Assembly: GCF_003576645.1 (NCBI RefSeq)
Contig: NC_044924.1
Location: 19,745,004 to 19,809,003, forward strand
Direction of reading: 5' to 3'
Length of the DNA: 64,000 bases
Source: Ipomoea triloba
Lineage: Eukaryota > Streptophyta > Magnoliopsida > Solanales > Convolvulaceae
The notes beneath the pieces are model-generated. The model ran no database searches, had not been told where the DNA came from, and was given only the letters and a program-made list of their open reading frames with translations. The stretch's first letter is position 1. The number at the start of each line of letters is the position of its first letter. The translations under genes and the position numbers were made by a program. This document shows, piece after piece, positions 38,009 through 51,291 of the stretch.

Positions 38009-38722
38009 CTATTCAAAGAAAGATGCATTGATTGATTCAATTATAGTGTTCTTATGTACGTTCGGATTATGGGACTCGTGTACTAAGAACCGATAAACAC
38101 TGTTATTATGTGCATATCCAATAAAGATACAATCCACCGTCTTTCGACCTATCTTTATTTTCTTAGGTGTTGGTACCAAAACTTTGGCAAGACACCCCCA
38201 CACTTTGAGGTATTGGTAGGAAGGTTTCCTACCTTTCAACAACTCATAAAGAGTCTTATTGAGCTTCTTGCAGGGTACCTTAATCAAAAGATAATTACTT
38301 GTCATAATCGCCTCACCCCACATACTTTGAGGTAGGCCCGAACTTATAAGCATCGCATTCATCATCTCTTTCAATGTGCGATTATTACGTTCGACAACAC
38401 CGTTCGATTGAGGTGCGTAAGATGGAATACGCTTGTGTATGATACTTACACTTGCACATAAGTCACCGATAGGTGCTTTGTACTCACCACCTCTATCGCT
38501 TCTAACCCTTTTAATCTTTCGATTAAGCTGGTTTTCCACTTCAATTTTATAAAGAACCAATTTTCCTATGGCTTCGTCTTTGGTTTTCAGCAAATACACA
38601 ACAAAACCATGTGCAATCATCAATAAACGTGATAAAGTATTTATTACCACCTCTCGTTTGAATTGATCTAAAATCGCACAAATCGCTATGAACCAATTCA
38701 AGTGGTTCAGTCTCCCTTTCAA
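38009..38722 (-). pseudogene. Copia fragment 1: integrase core
   Basis: A 237-codon open stretch with the integrase catalytic core: SDRGGEY carries the second catalytic Asp and GVVERNNRTL the Glu. Downstream are the copia-type segments WGEAIMTSNYLL and GRKPSYQYLKVWGCLAKV. The RT and RNase H that should follow are absent; instead the sequence runs into copia fragment 2. Confidence 0.85.
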
Positions 38723-38851
38723 TCGATTTGAAGGGAGCTTTCGTTAGTTTTGCCTCAACACAAATTTCACATTTGTTATTCGTGTTAATTTAAAACGTAG
38801 GTATATGGTTCATGCTAATTAATCTACACATAGAATTAAAATTAACATGAC

Positions 38852-39339
38852 CTAGTCTACCATGCCACAAATTAGAAGACTTAAGCAAGTAAACAGAATT
38901 ATTGCTTTATTGATAACAGGTATTACATTGAGCTTAAAAAGCCCGTCAAGTACATAGCCTTTACCAACAAACATCCCTAGTTTCGACAAAACTACTTTGT
39001 CTGACTCGAAGACCATCTTGAAGCCATGCTTGTTCAGCAACGAGACAGACACAAGATTCTTCCTCAGGTTTGGAACATATAGCACGTTGTTCAACATTAG
39101 TTCCTTCCCAGAAGTCATCTTCAGAATCACTTTGCCCACGCCTTCCACAGCGGACTGAGCAGAGTTTCCATCAAGACCTTCTTGCTCTCAATGGTCTCAA
39201 AGGTGCTGAACATCTCCTGGTTGAAGCATAAGTGCCTGGTTCCACCGGTGTCGATGAACCACTCATGTGGGTTGGAGCCCACTAGGTTCACCTCCGTGAC
39301 CATAGCCGAAAGGCTAATCTCGGCCACCTTTTGGCTCAC
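38852..39339 (-). pseudogene. Copia fragment 1: protease and pre-integrase region
   Basis: The protease catalytic motif reads WFIDTGGTRHLC (DTG). It is followed by the usual [20 protein letters not shown] segment, in a second frame. The frame break near 39130-39148 and the break before the integrase at 38722 show decay. It lies between gag (39397-40080) and integrase (38009-38722), the normal copia order. Confidence 0.8.
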
Positions 39340-39396
39340 ATCACCAACTATTTTGGCCTCAGAACCCTTGTTCTTCTTCTTTGGAGCCTTGCACTC

Positions 39397-40080
39397 CTAA
39401 GACTTGTGGTCAGGCTTGCCAAAATTGTAGCATTTACCTTGTAACTTTCCCTTGGTAACGCCACTTTTCGGGCTTAGCTTCTGTTTACCCTTCTTGGCCT
39501 TCTTGGAGCTTTGACCGAGCTCCACCACGTTGGCCTTAGCGCCACCCACGACAGGTCCTTTCCCGTCAATGTTCATGTTCCCCTCCTCAACTCGGAATCG
39601 CTGGATCAGGTCCTCCAGGCTCATCTCCTTCTGGATGTAGTTGCGACAAAGGAAGTCCGAATCCATCCAATACCCAACAACCATCACTGATTGAGGATCT
39701 TATTCCTTCAACTTAGGAACCCTCTCGGTCAAGAACTGTGACAAGCCGAGAGTAGCAAGGTAGAATAACATCTTCTGCTGCCACCTTTTAAAGTATGATC
39801 CCGTAAACTTATCCGACTTTTTAGCTGAACCACTTGGTACCAGAGGTACCTTCATCGTGGGGATATACCCCTCAGAATTGACACCACCTTGTGAACCTAC
39901 ATTCACTGGTGCTTGGGAATGTGCAACATTGTTGTCATTCCCACCGTTGTTGTTTTCAACAACATTAGCGTTCTCATCCCCAATGTTGGCTACGGGCAGC
40001 ATGGGGTTTTCCATTTCAAGAAACTCGAGAATAAAGAAAAGAATAAATAAGGTTTTAAGATTGTTGGAATATATTCTCAA
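39397..40080 (-). pseudogene. Copia fragment 1: gag
   Basis: Two gag pieces. 40080-39700 has an Asn-rich leader, then VPLVPSGSAKKSDKFTGSYF and KRWQQKMLFYL, the copia gag start. 39687-39397 has YIQKEMSLEDLIQRFRVEEG and a zinc knuckle, CYNFGKPDHKS, whose second Cys is Phe. An in-frame stop near 39700 separates them. The leader at 40081-40480 has no gene. Confidence 0.8.
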
Positions 40081-40589
40081 AAATCACAAGAAAATGGAAA
40101 AAATACAATAATACCTACGAAAGGTAAATAACATGAAAATAAACCTATGAAAATGTTAAATAACCTGGAAACGCCAAGGGGATGAAGAAAGATGAACTCG
40201 GGTCGGTTGGAAGCACGAGTCGAGTTGCATCTGTCCTTAAAACCTTATTTACCGCCTCCCGGGTGCTGGAGAGTTGCGATATAGGTTTCCCAAGATAAAA
40301 TGTACTACGGTTCCAACGTTTAAGCACACAAACTTGGAACCCAGCGAACGAGAACGTGGGATGAAACACATGTGGCTTGAAGGAAGGATGAGCAGAGTTT
40401 TGAGGGAGAAAACAAGTGAATTTCGTGGTGTGTTGTGAGCTTATACAAATCTGCTGCTCAACCTGGATTATATAGTGGAGGAAGAGATAATAACATTAAT
40501 CATGACATTTATAACACGTATGTAACCTCCACCCACTAGCAAAATATTAACACCCAACTCTGAAATAATGATTGGAATTAATCATTGAT

Positions 40590-41720
40590 TGATATTTTCT
40601 GCAAGCGCACAGAGTCAATCACAGTATAAATTCCTGGAGTATTCCAGGGTCGATCCCACAAAGAACACAATTAACTGTTGTCTTGAATAACCAATTTTGT
40701 TGATAAGAGAAAAACACGAATAAAAGAAATTCACATAATAAAAAGAATATTTTTGAGTTTAAGATTAAGAAAACTTCTAATTGAGAAAAGACTAGGGATT
40801 TGGGTTCACCTATTAGATAATTAACTAACCATCCTAAGTACTGATTCGTTTGATTATAGTGATGATTGCTCCATTTATATCCTAATACTCTGTCGAGCTA
40901 CTAGGTTGTATCCAACTAACTGTGATCATCCGTCGATATCTCACTAACATTAATTGAACCCATTAAGCAACAACCAAAACCCACCACAAATACCTAAAAG
41001 TATGTCTAGTTTAAGTCAATTGTGTTCATCTTACAAGGTCCAGGTTTATAACTCACCTGTCAGTTCTTCTTATAAACCTTAAGAATAGAAATATGCAATG
41101 GCCAGTCACACAATTCACAACTAAAATACATAAGATAAATATAATCAAAATTCAATTATTCAATCGAAATTAGAAGAATCAACACATGAAGAATAATCAA
41201 TTAATCTAGTCTAAGACTAGTCCAAATCCCTAATTCAAAGTTCTAGCCAATAATCATAACTAATTGCATAAACTATTCAAGAAATTTAGCATATCAAAAG
41301 AACATATTAATCTGAAAATTTAACCTAACAACTAATAAGAGTAAAACAGAGACGGGAGAAAGTGATTCAAGCCTAAAGAGATGAGAGTGACGATCTATGC
41401 CCGGAGGTCTCCTGCGATGAAGTCTCGGATTCCTCCTCGTCCTCGATGGAATTTCCGCCCGACGATCGTAGCTGCTCCCAAGGTTTATTTTTTTCTCCGT
41501 CCGTGTCCTCTGTCCCCGTCCGTGTTCTGCCGTGTGCCAAATACCAAAAACTGAAATAACCAAATTAATTTCCTTTTCTTTTTGCAGTCTTGCGCACATC
41601 CCCCAAATCATTCCCTTTTTTTTGTTTGTTTCAATGCTGACCCAATCCTTCAAAGACAAAATCAAATAATATAAAAATAAAATAAAGTTCAAGTAAATAC
41701 CAAGTAAATACAATTATAAC
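40590..41720. repeat. Second copy of the 27018/34056 non-autonomous repeat family
   Basis: It shares GCAAGCGCACAGAG and GGGTCGATCCCACA near the start with 28095-28115 and 34070-34085, and has similar following AT-rich text. It ends in a GC-rich piece at 41380-41530. No protein recognised. 41720-42416 holds AT-rich DNA and a TATAAATAG-containing segment (about 42144-42153) that may be promoter-like LTR debris. Confidence 0.45.
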
Positions 41721-42413
41721 CTAATGACCCAATTTAAGTATACCTAATTATTAAAATACTATTTCAAAATTGAACATATAAAACCACAAAATAAATGTAA
41801 TCCTATAGTTAAAATAAAATTCTTATTCATATTAATAAAAATGCAACATTAGCCTAATATTTATTAAAACCAATATAAAGTAGTAACTTATAAATAAATA
41901 AGATATTTATAATAAGATCAACACTAAAATTTAATTTATTAATGCAAAACACTTACTAAAATGTCTAGAAATTAAGCCTATCAATCATATTAATTCCGCA
42001 ATACCAAGTGTCATTCGAGCTTTCCTTCCATGAGAGGTGTCTCAATCCGTGCCCGCAAGTGCTGGCGTACACTTGCACCATGCCTGCGCACGAGAGAGAG
42101 CCTCTATGCTATATAAGTCAATTAGCCATAAAAGGACCTTTGTATAAATAGTGGTGCAAATCTTCTTTCTCAACCAATGTGGGACAAAAGCTACATAAGT
42201 TTTTTTCTCACCCAAATTCCATCTCAAATGGGTCTACTTTGAGAACCAATTTCTCATTCATCCATTATCCATTTTAAGCGTACAATATATCGATCTCTTC
42301 GTCTAACTACGAAGAACCTGAATTCACTTTGACCCGACCCAAATCGAATGTGGACCCCACTTTTAATTGTACCAAAAATGGCCACTTAAAATGCCATTTT
42401 AGTGCTATTTCTC

Positions 42414-42470
<57 letters not shown>

Positions 42471-42474
<4 letters not shown>

Positions 42475-43236
42475 TGCACTCTCGTGCGTACTGTCACCCA
42501 GGTAAGAAATGTGAACGCTTCAGAGCCGTCCACGTGTCCGAATCAACGAATCAGATACAATTTTAAAAAAAAGACGCAGTGGCATTTTTGTAAATAACTA
42601 AAACTTTGGTACACCTAGTTTCACTTACAAGTGCATATTGTTTCACTTATAAGTGCACCTATTTTCGCACCTATTTTCACTTACAAGTGCAAGTAATTTA
42701 CTTGTTAATATTCATGCATCTATTTTCGGAAAAAATTTCACTTACAAATGCAAGTAATTTACCTTATTAATATTCATGCGCCTGGTGCAACCTAGGTGCA
42801 CCTAGTTATAACATTAGGTGCTCTTAGTATTGATGCTCAGTGTACAATTCACTTACACCTGTAATACATTTTACTTGCATCTGCAATACATTTTACTTGC
42901 ACTTGTGCAAGTAATTTACTTTGTTAACATTCATGCACCTGGGTGCAACATAGGTGCACCTAGTTATAACATTAAGTGCACTTAGTATTGATGCTCATTG
43001 TACAATTTACTTGCACTTGTAATACATTTTACTTGCACGTGTGCACCTATTTTCACTTAAAAGTGCAAGCAATTTACCTTGTTAACATTTATGCACCTGG
43101 GTGCACCTAGGTGCACTTAATTATAACATTACGTGCACCTAGTTATAACCTTAGGTGCAACTACATTTCGGACGTGGCGCGCTGCGATTCGTCCGCAGTT
43201 CTCTCCTAGGCGGCCAGTACGCACCTGAACGCGATC
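42471..43236. mobile_element. (TA)n-anchored element C with CACTTACAAGTGCAAG repeats
   Basis: (TA)n lies at 42417-42470 and 43237-43260. The left end GGGTTGCACTCTCGTGCGTACTG and the inverted right end GCGTTCAGGTGCGTACTGGC share GTGCGTACTG and more, so they are imperfect terminal inverted repeats. The interior is a degenerate array of TTCACTTACAAGTGCAAG and ATTCATGCACCTGGGTGCA motifs. No coding. Confidence 0.65.
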
Positions 43237-43260
43237 ATATATATATATATATATATATAT

Positions 43261-43753
43261 ACAATTTAGTTCCCGTGTGGTGGGGTGTCTCCTGTGTAGT
43301 TGTTCGGTTGCTTTAGCTGCGTAATTTTCTTCGAAAGGTGCATGATTTCTCTTCTTAAGGTGTGTGATTTGTATGCTTAAGGTGAGTGAATCTAAAGCTT
43401 AAGGTGCATGGTTTTTCTTATTAAGGTGCGTTGTTTTCCTTGCGTGATATGTATGTTTAAGGTGCGTGATATGTATGCTTAAGAAGCGTGAATTGTTGAA
43501 AACTTAAGGTGCGTCATTTTAAAATCTTAGTTGCGTGGTTTGTGTTCTTAAGGTGCATGGCTTGTGTACTTAAGGTGCATGGTTTGTGTACTTAAGATGA
43601 GTCGGCCTAAAGCTTTAGGTGCGCGTGATTTATGTTTTTAAGGTGCTTTGTTTGTGTGCTTAAGGTGCATGATTTGTGTACTTAAGGTGCGTCATTGTAA
43701 TACTTAAGGTGCGTAACTGCACAGGAACCCTCCCCCGCACTTGAACCCTTCCC
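43261..43753. mobile_element. (TA)n-anchored element D with AAGGTGCGTGATTTG repeats
   Basis: Flanked by (TA)n at 43237-43260 and 43754-43767. Its ends share TCCTGTGTAGTT / TCCTGTGCAGTT and the G-rich text before it as inverted repeats. The interior has about 17 degenerate ~22-bp copies of CTTAAGGTGCGTGATTTGTATG, the same family as the array at 17925-18315. Confidence 0.65.
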
Positions 43754-44617
43754 TATATATATATATAGGAACCTACTCAGTTGAGGACAAGTATATTATA
43801 GAGGTTTATGAGGTCAAATAGTGATCGTTAGATTAGGATATTGGATGGTAAGACTAATGTCTTATTTATTTATTTATTTACTGGGTTGGGCGCTGTTTTT
43901 AGAAATTGGAGGGTATTTTGGGTCTTTTATAGCAATGTTTTAATTATGGTAGATTTTAAACACGGTTTAATTTTGGTTTTAATTGATCAATTTCTTTTTA
44001 TTTCCCTAACTATTTAAATTCTTGTCGTATTATTGTGTGGTCTTTTCCGACACTGGCTTTTCGTTTCTTCACGCGTGAGTTGCGGGAGGTCGACAGTGGC
44101 TTTTCGTTTCCCTGATATTGGTTCAGTTTTCTTCACTGGACGGTCGGGATGCTAGAGTTGCGAGGAGTTGCGAGGGACGGCGACGGTGGATTTTCGTTTC
44201 TTCACGCGTGAGTTGCGAGAGGTCGACGGGCGGGAAGGCAGAGTTGCGATGGATGTTCGGCGTTCGTTTTTCTTATCTTCACTATTGAGGGGGCGACGGG
44301 CAGGCGGGGGTTGCTTTGACAGTGAAATCGACGGCGAGGGCTGGTAGGGGTTGCTTTGATGGTGAAGTCGGCGGCGGTTCATATTCTGGTGTGTAGAAAC
44401 TGTACATGTGTCCGATCGTTTGTGGGTTGCAAACTGGTAGTATATCAATGGCGAAAGGCGGTGAGGGGAGTCGCCGGCGTCACCCATCCAGTCCGACGAC
44501 GGAATCTGCAATTCCAGGTAATTTTTGTTTTGTTTTGTTTTGTTTTTAATTCGTTGTTTTTTTCGTGTTGTTGTTTCTTGTTGTTTTTTATGATTATGTA
44601 TAGGTTGTAGGGTTTCA

Positions 44618-44954
44618 TGTAAGATTAAAACTGAATAATATAGGATCTAACCTCCAGCCATAGTTGGTGTTTGTTGTTGCCTGAATGAACTGTGCTGAGT
44701 GCTGCCTTTGCTTGAGTGAACTGTATTTTTCCCTCACTTTTACTCTATACTCTCTGGATGGTGTATGAGACTGAATGTTTGAGCAGTGAGAGGTTGAGGT
44801 CCTTAAATAGCTGCAGACCATCAATGCAGCAGAAATCCCAAATGTCTTCCTACAGTTGTTTGTACCACAAATGGTTTGTCTCCCAAATGAAAATGACAGG
44901 TTTGGACTTTTATTGGACAAAACCTTTCATCTCCTTATTAGACAAAACCTTTCA
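44618..44954 (-). repeat. 3' LTR of the copia element
   Basis: Starts TGTAAGATTAAAAC and ends AAACCTTTCA on the plus strand. It looks identical to 48508-48844. Confidence 0.9.
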
Positions 44955-45224
44955 TTCTCCCACTTGGTGCAAACATTAAACTTAAAGAATAGAATAACAC
45001 CAACCATAATGATATGTTTTCATTAGTGCGAGTAATATCCATTATGATCAAATGCAAACTGCTTTCAAGTACTTAATTAGGAAACAAGAAGAACTTAATG
45101 AAAATAAACCATATGTTTATTTCAAATCCAACCTAAATATTTTCTCAATGAATTTAAAGTGTACACAGAAAATGAGAAAATTTCTGAATGAAAAAGAATT
45201 TCATTAAAACTGAATGTATACAAA

Positions 45225-46627
45225 TTACAAATTGGGCGAAAGTCCCATCTTTTCAACAAGATCCTTGAATTTAAATGGAGGCATGCCTTTAGTCAAGGGA
45301 TCTGCTATCATCAACTCAGTACTAATGTGCTCAATGACCACAATTTCTCTTTTAACACGCTCCCTAATAGCTAAGAACTTGATGTCGATGTGTTTGCTTC
45401 GACTCCCACTTTTGTCGTTCTTAGTTAGGAAGACTGCAGCTGAGTTGTCACAATAGATTTTTAACGGCTTAGATATAGAATCCATAATTCTAAGCCCAGA
45501 GATGAAATTCTTAAGCCATACACCTTGCGAAGTAGCTTCGAAACAAGAAACGAACTCGGCTTCCATAGTAGAAGTAGTTATTAAAGATTGTTTAACACTT
45601 TTCCATGAGATAGCCCCACCAGCCATGATAAACACGTACCCAGAAGTCGATTTTCGAGAATCAACACAGCCAGCAAAGTCCGCATCAGAATATCCAATAA
45701 CATCCAAGTTATCTGTCTGCCTAAATCCAAGCTTGTAATCTTTAGTACCTTTGAGGTACCTTAAAACTCTTTTTACAGCTCTCCAGTGGTCCATACCTGG
45801 ATTATGCAAATATCGTCCTAGCATTCCAACAGCAAAAGCAATGTCTGGTCTCGTACATACTTGAATGTATCCAAGGCACCCAACTGCTTCAGCATATGGA
45901 ATAGTCTCCATGGATTCTTTCTCCAGGTCACTCTTAGGGCATTGATCCATATTGAATTTATCTCCTTTTGCTATTGGAGCAACATTTGGTGAACAATTTT
46001 TCATCTGAAATCTTTCTAAAACTTTGTTTATATAGGTTTCTTGCGATAGACCCAGTATGCCCCGGGATCTATCCCTATGAATCTTTATGCCAATGACATA
46101 AGATGCATTACCCATGTCCTTCATATCAAAGTTCTTAGAAAGGAATTGTTTCACGTCATGAAGCATCCCCATATCATTAGCGGCAAGCAAGATATCATCC
46201 ACGTATAAAACTAGAAAACAAATTTTGCTCCCACTCACCTTATGGTATATACAATGATCAGAGGGATTCTCAACAAAACCAAATGAAGAAATAACCCCAT
46301 CGAACTTAATGTACCATTGGCGGGAGGCTTGTTTTAAGCCATATATGGATTTCTTAAGCTTGCATACTAAATTTTCACCATCTTTAGAAGAGAATCCTTC
46401 AGGTTGTTTCATGTAAACTTCCTCTTCTAGATCACCATTAAGAAAGGCAGTTTTCACATCCATTTGTTGCAATTCAAGATTAAAATGTGCAACTAAAGCC
46501 AAGATAATTCGAAGAGAATCTTTCTTTGATACAGGAGAAAAAGTCTCCTTGTAATCGATTCCTTCTTTTTGAGTAAATCCCTTAGCAACGAGTCTGGCCT
46601 TGTATCTTTCAATGTTACCTAATGAAT
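45225..46627 (-). CDS. Copia reverse transcriptase and RNase H, N-terminus cut by an assembly gap
   Basis: An open frame of about 467 codons. Order: YKARLVAKGFTQKEGIDYKE and TFSPVSKKDSLR (RT start, 46610-46510), QQMDVKTAFLNGDLEEEVYM (first catalytic Asp), LKQASRQWY, then the YVDDILLA active-site motif, PDIAFAVGMLGRY, and RNase H with YSDADFAGC, STMEAEFVS, YCDNSAAVFL and ADPLTKGMP. No stop or frameshift. The RT and RNase H catalytic residues are present, so this part could be functional. The upstream polyprotein is lost at the N at 46628. Confidence 0.9.
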
Positions 46628-48507
46628 NATGCTGTGGCTACTCTTTAATCGACCAAAATTAAATATTATCACATTGGCAAGAAAATCCTAACAAACAAAT
46701 TGAACCAAATCATGATAGACAATCCTTAGGTATACTCCCAGGAAAGTTGGTAGGTGCTAAGGCTCCTTTAAAAACCAACTCCTTAGACAGAGTAGCGTCG
46801 CAAGGGGACTAGTAGCAATATGGCTGAAGGCACTATGACAGTTTCAGCCAGCAAGGCGTTTTAAGCCAGGGCCATAGAACTAGTATTCCTCCCCAAGAAA
46901 CTTCCCTAATTCATGTGTTCTCATGTTTGAAGTAAAATCGTTTGAGAGTTCTATAAGATTGTTGGTTCACCTATGGATAAGGCTTTTAATAGGGTGAACT
47001 ATCTTTGTGATTCTTTAATGTGCCCTTAAATAGACACAACCGAAGAGTAATAATATGCTCAATATATCCTTAAAGGCTCTAAATTCACCTAAAAGGCACT
47101 ATATCATGCATAATAAACATTTAATTCAGACCTAAAAGGCTCTAAATTCATCCTAATTAACATGCTTTTCTAAAGGCATAATTATAACAATCAAATAATT
47201 ATTGCAACAAATACAAATAGCATGCTCAGATTATGCATATTATTAACTCATACTTTATAATTAAATTGCAATACTTAAACAATTTAATATAATCCTCAAA
47301 ATTAAAAAATTCATATAGCAAATGTAGAACTCAATATTTGCTCAAAATTGAATAATAATTTAATGAGGAATTAAATTGAACAATTAAAGATAAAAGAAGT
47401 CCAAATATGATGTAGGAAAATACTTAAACAAGCCCAAGAATAAAATAGGCCCAATTTAAAGCAAGACTAAATGCTCTAAATAAACTAAATAAGCCCATTT
47501 TTAATTGTTGACTAGGCTGGCCGAAATGGGCCTGATTTGATCCAAGAAAAATAATCCAATAATCTTGTTCACTTAATTTAGCCAAACAACAAATATAGAC
47601 CCTTTTATAATTATAATGAGCCCAAAATATAAAACAAAACCTAATGTCTTACACAAACCAAATGGGCCCAATTATAATTATTATTATTATTTTTTTTTTT
47701 TTAAGATATAATGGGCTTGGCCGAATTGGGCCAAACCCAAACCAATATAACTTCCCTTCATCATTGTTCTTCTATTTCAATTAACCATAACCCAAGTATG
47801 TCAAATCCAGCCCAACAAATATAATCCAACATATTTCTCCTTAAATAATTAAAACCTAGCAGCCAGCTAACCATATGCCTAATCTCCGCAGTCAACAATA
47901 ATTGAAGAGAAAAAAAAAAAGGACACAGAGAAGCGATCGGATGAGATGAAGAGAAGGTCTTCTCCAACGTAGCTACAGCCAGAGAGAGAGAGAGAGAGAG
48001 AGATAGAGACGCGAAGAGGGAAAGAGAGGTCGCCGGCCACCGTTCACGACCACTTCCATCGCCGGTCACCTTTCACTCCGCCGCCCCGAGCCGATCTGAG
48101 ACCGGAGGACAGAGCCGCCACCGTCGACACGCACCGGCATGTCTCCGTGGTCGTGAATAAATTTTGCAGTAGGTTTATTTTATAACATTTATTTCGAAAT
48201 TATTTTTCCTTTATATTTCGAAAACACACTAATAATATTTTCTAAAAATATTTCGAATAAATTTTCATGTATGTATATACACATATGAAATCTAGATATA
48301 AATTTATATGTGGATACGGAAAATATTAATATGCAAATATTGAGCAGAAATTTGCTTATATATACATATATTAAATCCAAATATATATGTACTGTAAAAG
48401 CAAAGCACAAATATATATGTATGCTTTTAATATAATAAATATATTCATATTGCATACACATTCAAACTGATAACTAGGCAGAGATTATATTTTGCTCTGA
48501 TACCAAC

Positions 48508-48844
48508 TGTAAGATTAAAACTGAATAATATAGGATCTAACCTCCAGCCATAGTTGGTGTTTGTTGTTGCCTGAATGAACTGTGCTGAGTGCTGCCTTTG
48601 CTTGAGTGAACTGTATTTTTCCCTCACTTTTACTCTATACTCTCTGGATGGTGTATGAGACTGAATGTTTGAGCAGTGAGAGGTTGAGGTCCTTAAATAG
48701 CTGCAGACCATCAATGCAGCAGAAATCCCAAATGTCTTCCTACAGTTGTTTGTACCACAAATGGTTTGTCTCCCAAATGAAAATGACAGGTTTGGACTTT
48801 TATTGGACAAAACCTTTCATCTCCTTATTAGACAAAACCTTTCA
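48508..48844 (-). repeat. 5' LTR of the copia element
   Basis: Adjacent to the primer-binding site at 48494-48505 and to the right-hand TTTCA. It pairs with the LTR at 44618-44954. Confidence 0.9.
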
Positions 48845-49129
48845 TTTCAGTGTTGTCTTTTTTATTTTATGGTAATTAATTGAATACATATTAGAAGCAA
48901 AATTTGGTAGATGCCTACTTTTACAGTTTGGGTTGCCTATAGTGAAGAAAAATAAAAGTTAGGGTTGCCTACAGTGAAGAAAACAAAGTTAAAGTTTGCG
49001 TTTAAAAAAAAAAGTGGTGTGTGGTTTTGTTATTATTTTTTTTTAACATAAAAAAATTGGGAATATTGGAGTTCATGGTAATTTGATAGAATTTGTGGAG
49101 AAAACAATCTTGAGTGCCTTGTTTCAGGT

Positions 49130-51130
49130 TATTCAATGCATAACTTGGTTATGTTTTAGGCAGTTTTTATAATCTTGGGTTGTTTCTAACAAATCACGAG
49201 GATACCATTGTGTTTGTAATAGTTAGTTTACATTTTATTGTTGCTTGATTGGTTTCATTGGTAAGATTACTTGTGTGCCGTACAGTACTAATTCTGTGCC
49301 AATATGAGCAAAATTGTGTGCCTCATGATTTACTAAAGATTAACTAAACTAATTAGCACGAAGTTTATGTTTTTTAGGATATAATTAGGTTTTCAATTTT
49401 CAGTTTTTTGGTGTTCCTCGCATGGTGTAGGTGTGTGTCTTTTTTCGTTGTAATGTTTGCCTCTGTTAGGAAATGTAAGTTTCTCCGTTGGTGTTTAGTG
49501 TGTGCCTTGTGATTTGCAAAATATGTATTCAATTGATTACCATGAATCTGTAATTTTTTAGGACATAATTGTGTTTGTTTTCCTTTTGAAACAGTATATG
49601 ACTCCTTTGTTTGTTTTTTTTTTATTTAAATAACTTTCTGAACCTTTTAGAGTTGGAATGGTGGAGCTTAAACAATCTGAATATAAATTGGTTATGTTTT
49701 AGGCCGTTTTTATAATCTTAGGCAGTTTTAACAAATCATGAGGATACCATTGTGTGGGTAATAGTTAGTTTTAATTTTATTGTTGTTTGGTTGTTTTCTT
49801 TTTCTTTTTGTATAATTTTAGGTAGTTTGCTAGTTTGGATATCATTGTAAATTGGTTTCATTGTTAAGGTTACTTGTGTGCTGTACAGTACTTATGTGCC
49901 AATATGACCAAAATTGTGTGTCTCATGATTTACTAAACATTAACTAAACTTTTTTTTTGAATACATTAACTAAACTAATTAGTATGAATTTTCTATTTTT
50001 AGGATATAATTGGGTTTACAATTTTCATTTTTTGGTGTTCCACGCATGGTGTAGGTGTGTGTTTTTAGTCGTTGTAATGTTTGCATCTGTTGGGAAATGT
50101 AAGTTTCTCAGTTGGTGTTTAGTGTGTGCCTTGTGATTTACAAAATATGTATTCAATTAATTACCATGAATGTGTAATTTTTTTTAGGACATAATTGTGT
50201 TTGTTTTCCTTTTGAAACAGTGTAGGACTCCTTTGTTTGTATCTCTTTTTTTTTTTTTTTTTAATAATTTTTTGAACCTTTTAGAGTTGGAATGGTGGAG
50301 CTTAAACAATCTGAATATAAAATGGATATGTTTTAGGTAGTTTTTATACTCTTAGCCAGTTTTGACAAATCATGAGGATATCATTATGTTTGTAATAGTT
50401 AGTTTTAATTTTATTGTTGTTTGATTGTTTTCTTTTCTTTTTTTTGTGTGGTACAATTTTAGGTAATTTGCTAGTTTGGATATCATGGTAAATTGGTTTC
50501 ATTGTTAAGATTACTTGTGTGCCTTACAGTTGTAATTGTATGTCGATATGAACAAAATTGTGTGCCTCATGATTTTCTAAACATTAACTAAACTAATTAG
50601 CATGAATTTTCAATTGTTTTTTTTTATTTAAATAATTTTCTGAACATTTTAGAGTGGGAATGGTGGATCTTAAACAATCTGAATATAAAATTGTTATGTT
50701 TTAGGCCGTTTTTATAATCTTAGGCAGTTTTAACAAATCATAAGGATACCATTGTGTTTGTAATAGTTAGTTTTAACTTTATTGTTGTTTGATTTTTTTT
50801 GTTTTTTTTTTTGTTTTTTTTTGTGTGTGTACAGTTTTAGGTAGTTTGCTAGTTTAGATATCATCGTAAATTGGTTTCAATGTTAAGATTACTTTCCGCC
50901 GTACAGTAGTAGTTGTGTGTAAATATGAATAAAATTGTGTGCCTCATGATTTACTAATCATTAACTCAACTAATTTAGCATGACTTTTCTATTTTTTAGG
51001 ATATAATTGGGTTTACAATTTTCAGTTTTTTGGTGTTCCACGCATGGTGTAGGTGTGTGTATTTATTCGTTGTAATGTTTTCCTCTGTTGGGAAATGTAA
51101 GTTTCTCGGTTGTTTTTTAGTGTGTGCCTC
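49130..51130. repeat. Large tandem repeat, about four units of 0.37-0.63 kb
   Basis: The phrases ACCATTGTGTTTGTAATAG (about 49205, 49746, 50382, 50745), TGTGCCTCATGATTTACTAA (about 49317, 49918, 50563, 50938) and GGTGTTCCACGCATGGTGT (about 49410, 50034, 51031) recur in order. The third unit is shortened. It lies directly upstream of the ULP1 exon, so it would be within an intron. No coding. Confidence 0.8.
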
Positions 51131-51291
51131 GTGATTTGAATATTTACTATTTAGTTGTTCTATCTAGGGTATTATTTGTTTGTCATTTCTTCTCATTGTT
51201 GTGTGACACTGTTTGTTATAATGTGTGCCACTTTTGGTTGCAATGTGTGCCATTGTTGGTTATCTCTATTATGTGTGCTTGTTGGTGGCAG

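Larger units (their letters stand above)
44618..48844 (-). mobile_element. Young Ty1-copia element, TSD TTTCA, interior collapsed at an N
   Basis: LTRs 44618-44954 and 48508-48844 (337 bp each, no difference noticed by eye) are flanked by TTTCA (44613-44617 and 48845-48849). On the minus strand the 5' LTR is followed by TGGTATCAGAGC (the tRNA-iMet site, 48494-48505), and the 3' LTR is preceded by the purine tract CCAAGTGGGAGA. RT-RNase H is present at 45225-46627, but gag, protease and integrase are missing. The single N at 46628 sits where they should be, so an assembly collapse is likely. 46629-48493 is AT-rich leader plus a GC-rich piece (47990-48150). Confidence 0.9.

Noticed and set aside
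44615..44920. 101-residue protein, repeated at 48445-48810
   Set aside because: It lies wholly inside the copia LTRs, which explains the duplication.
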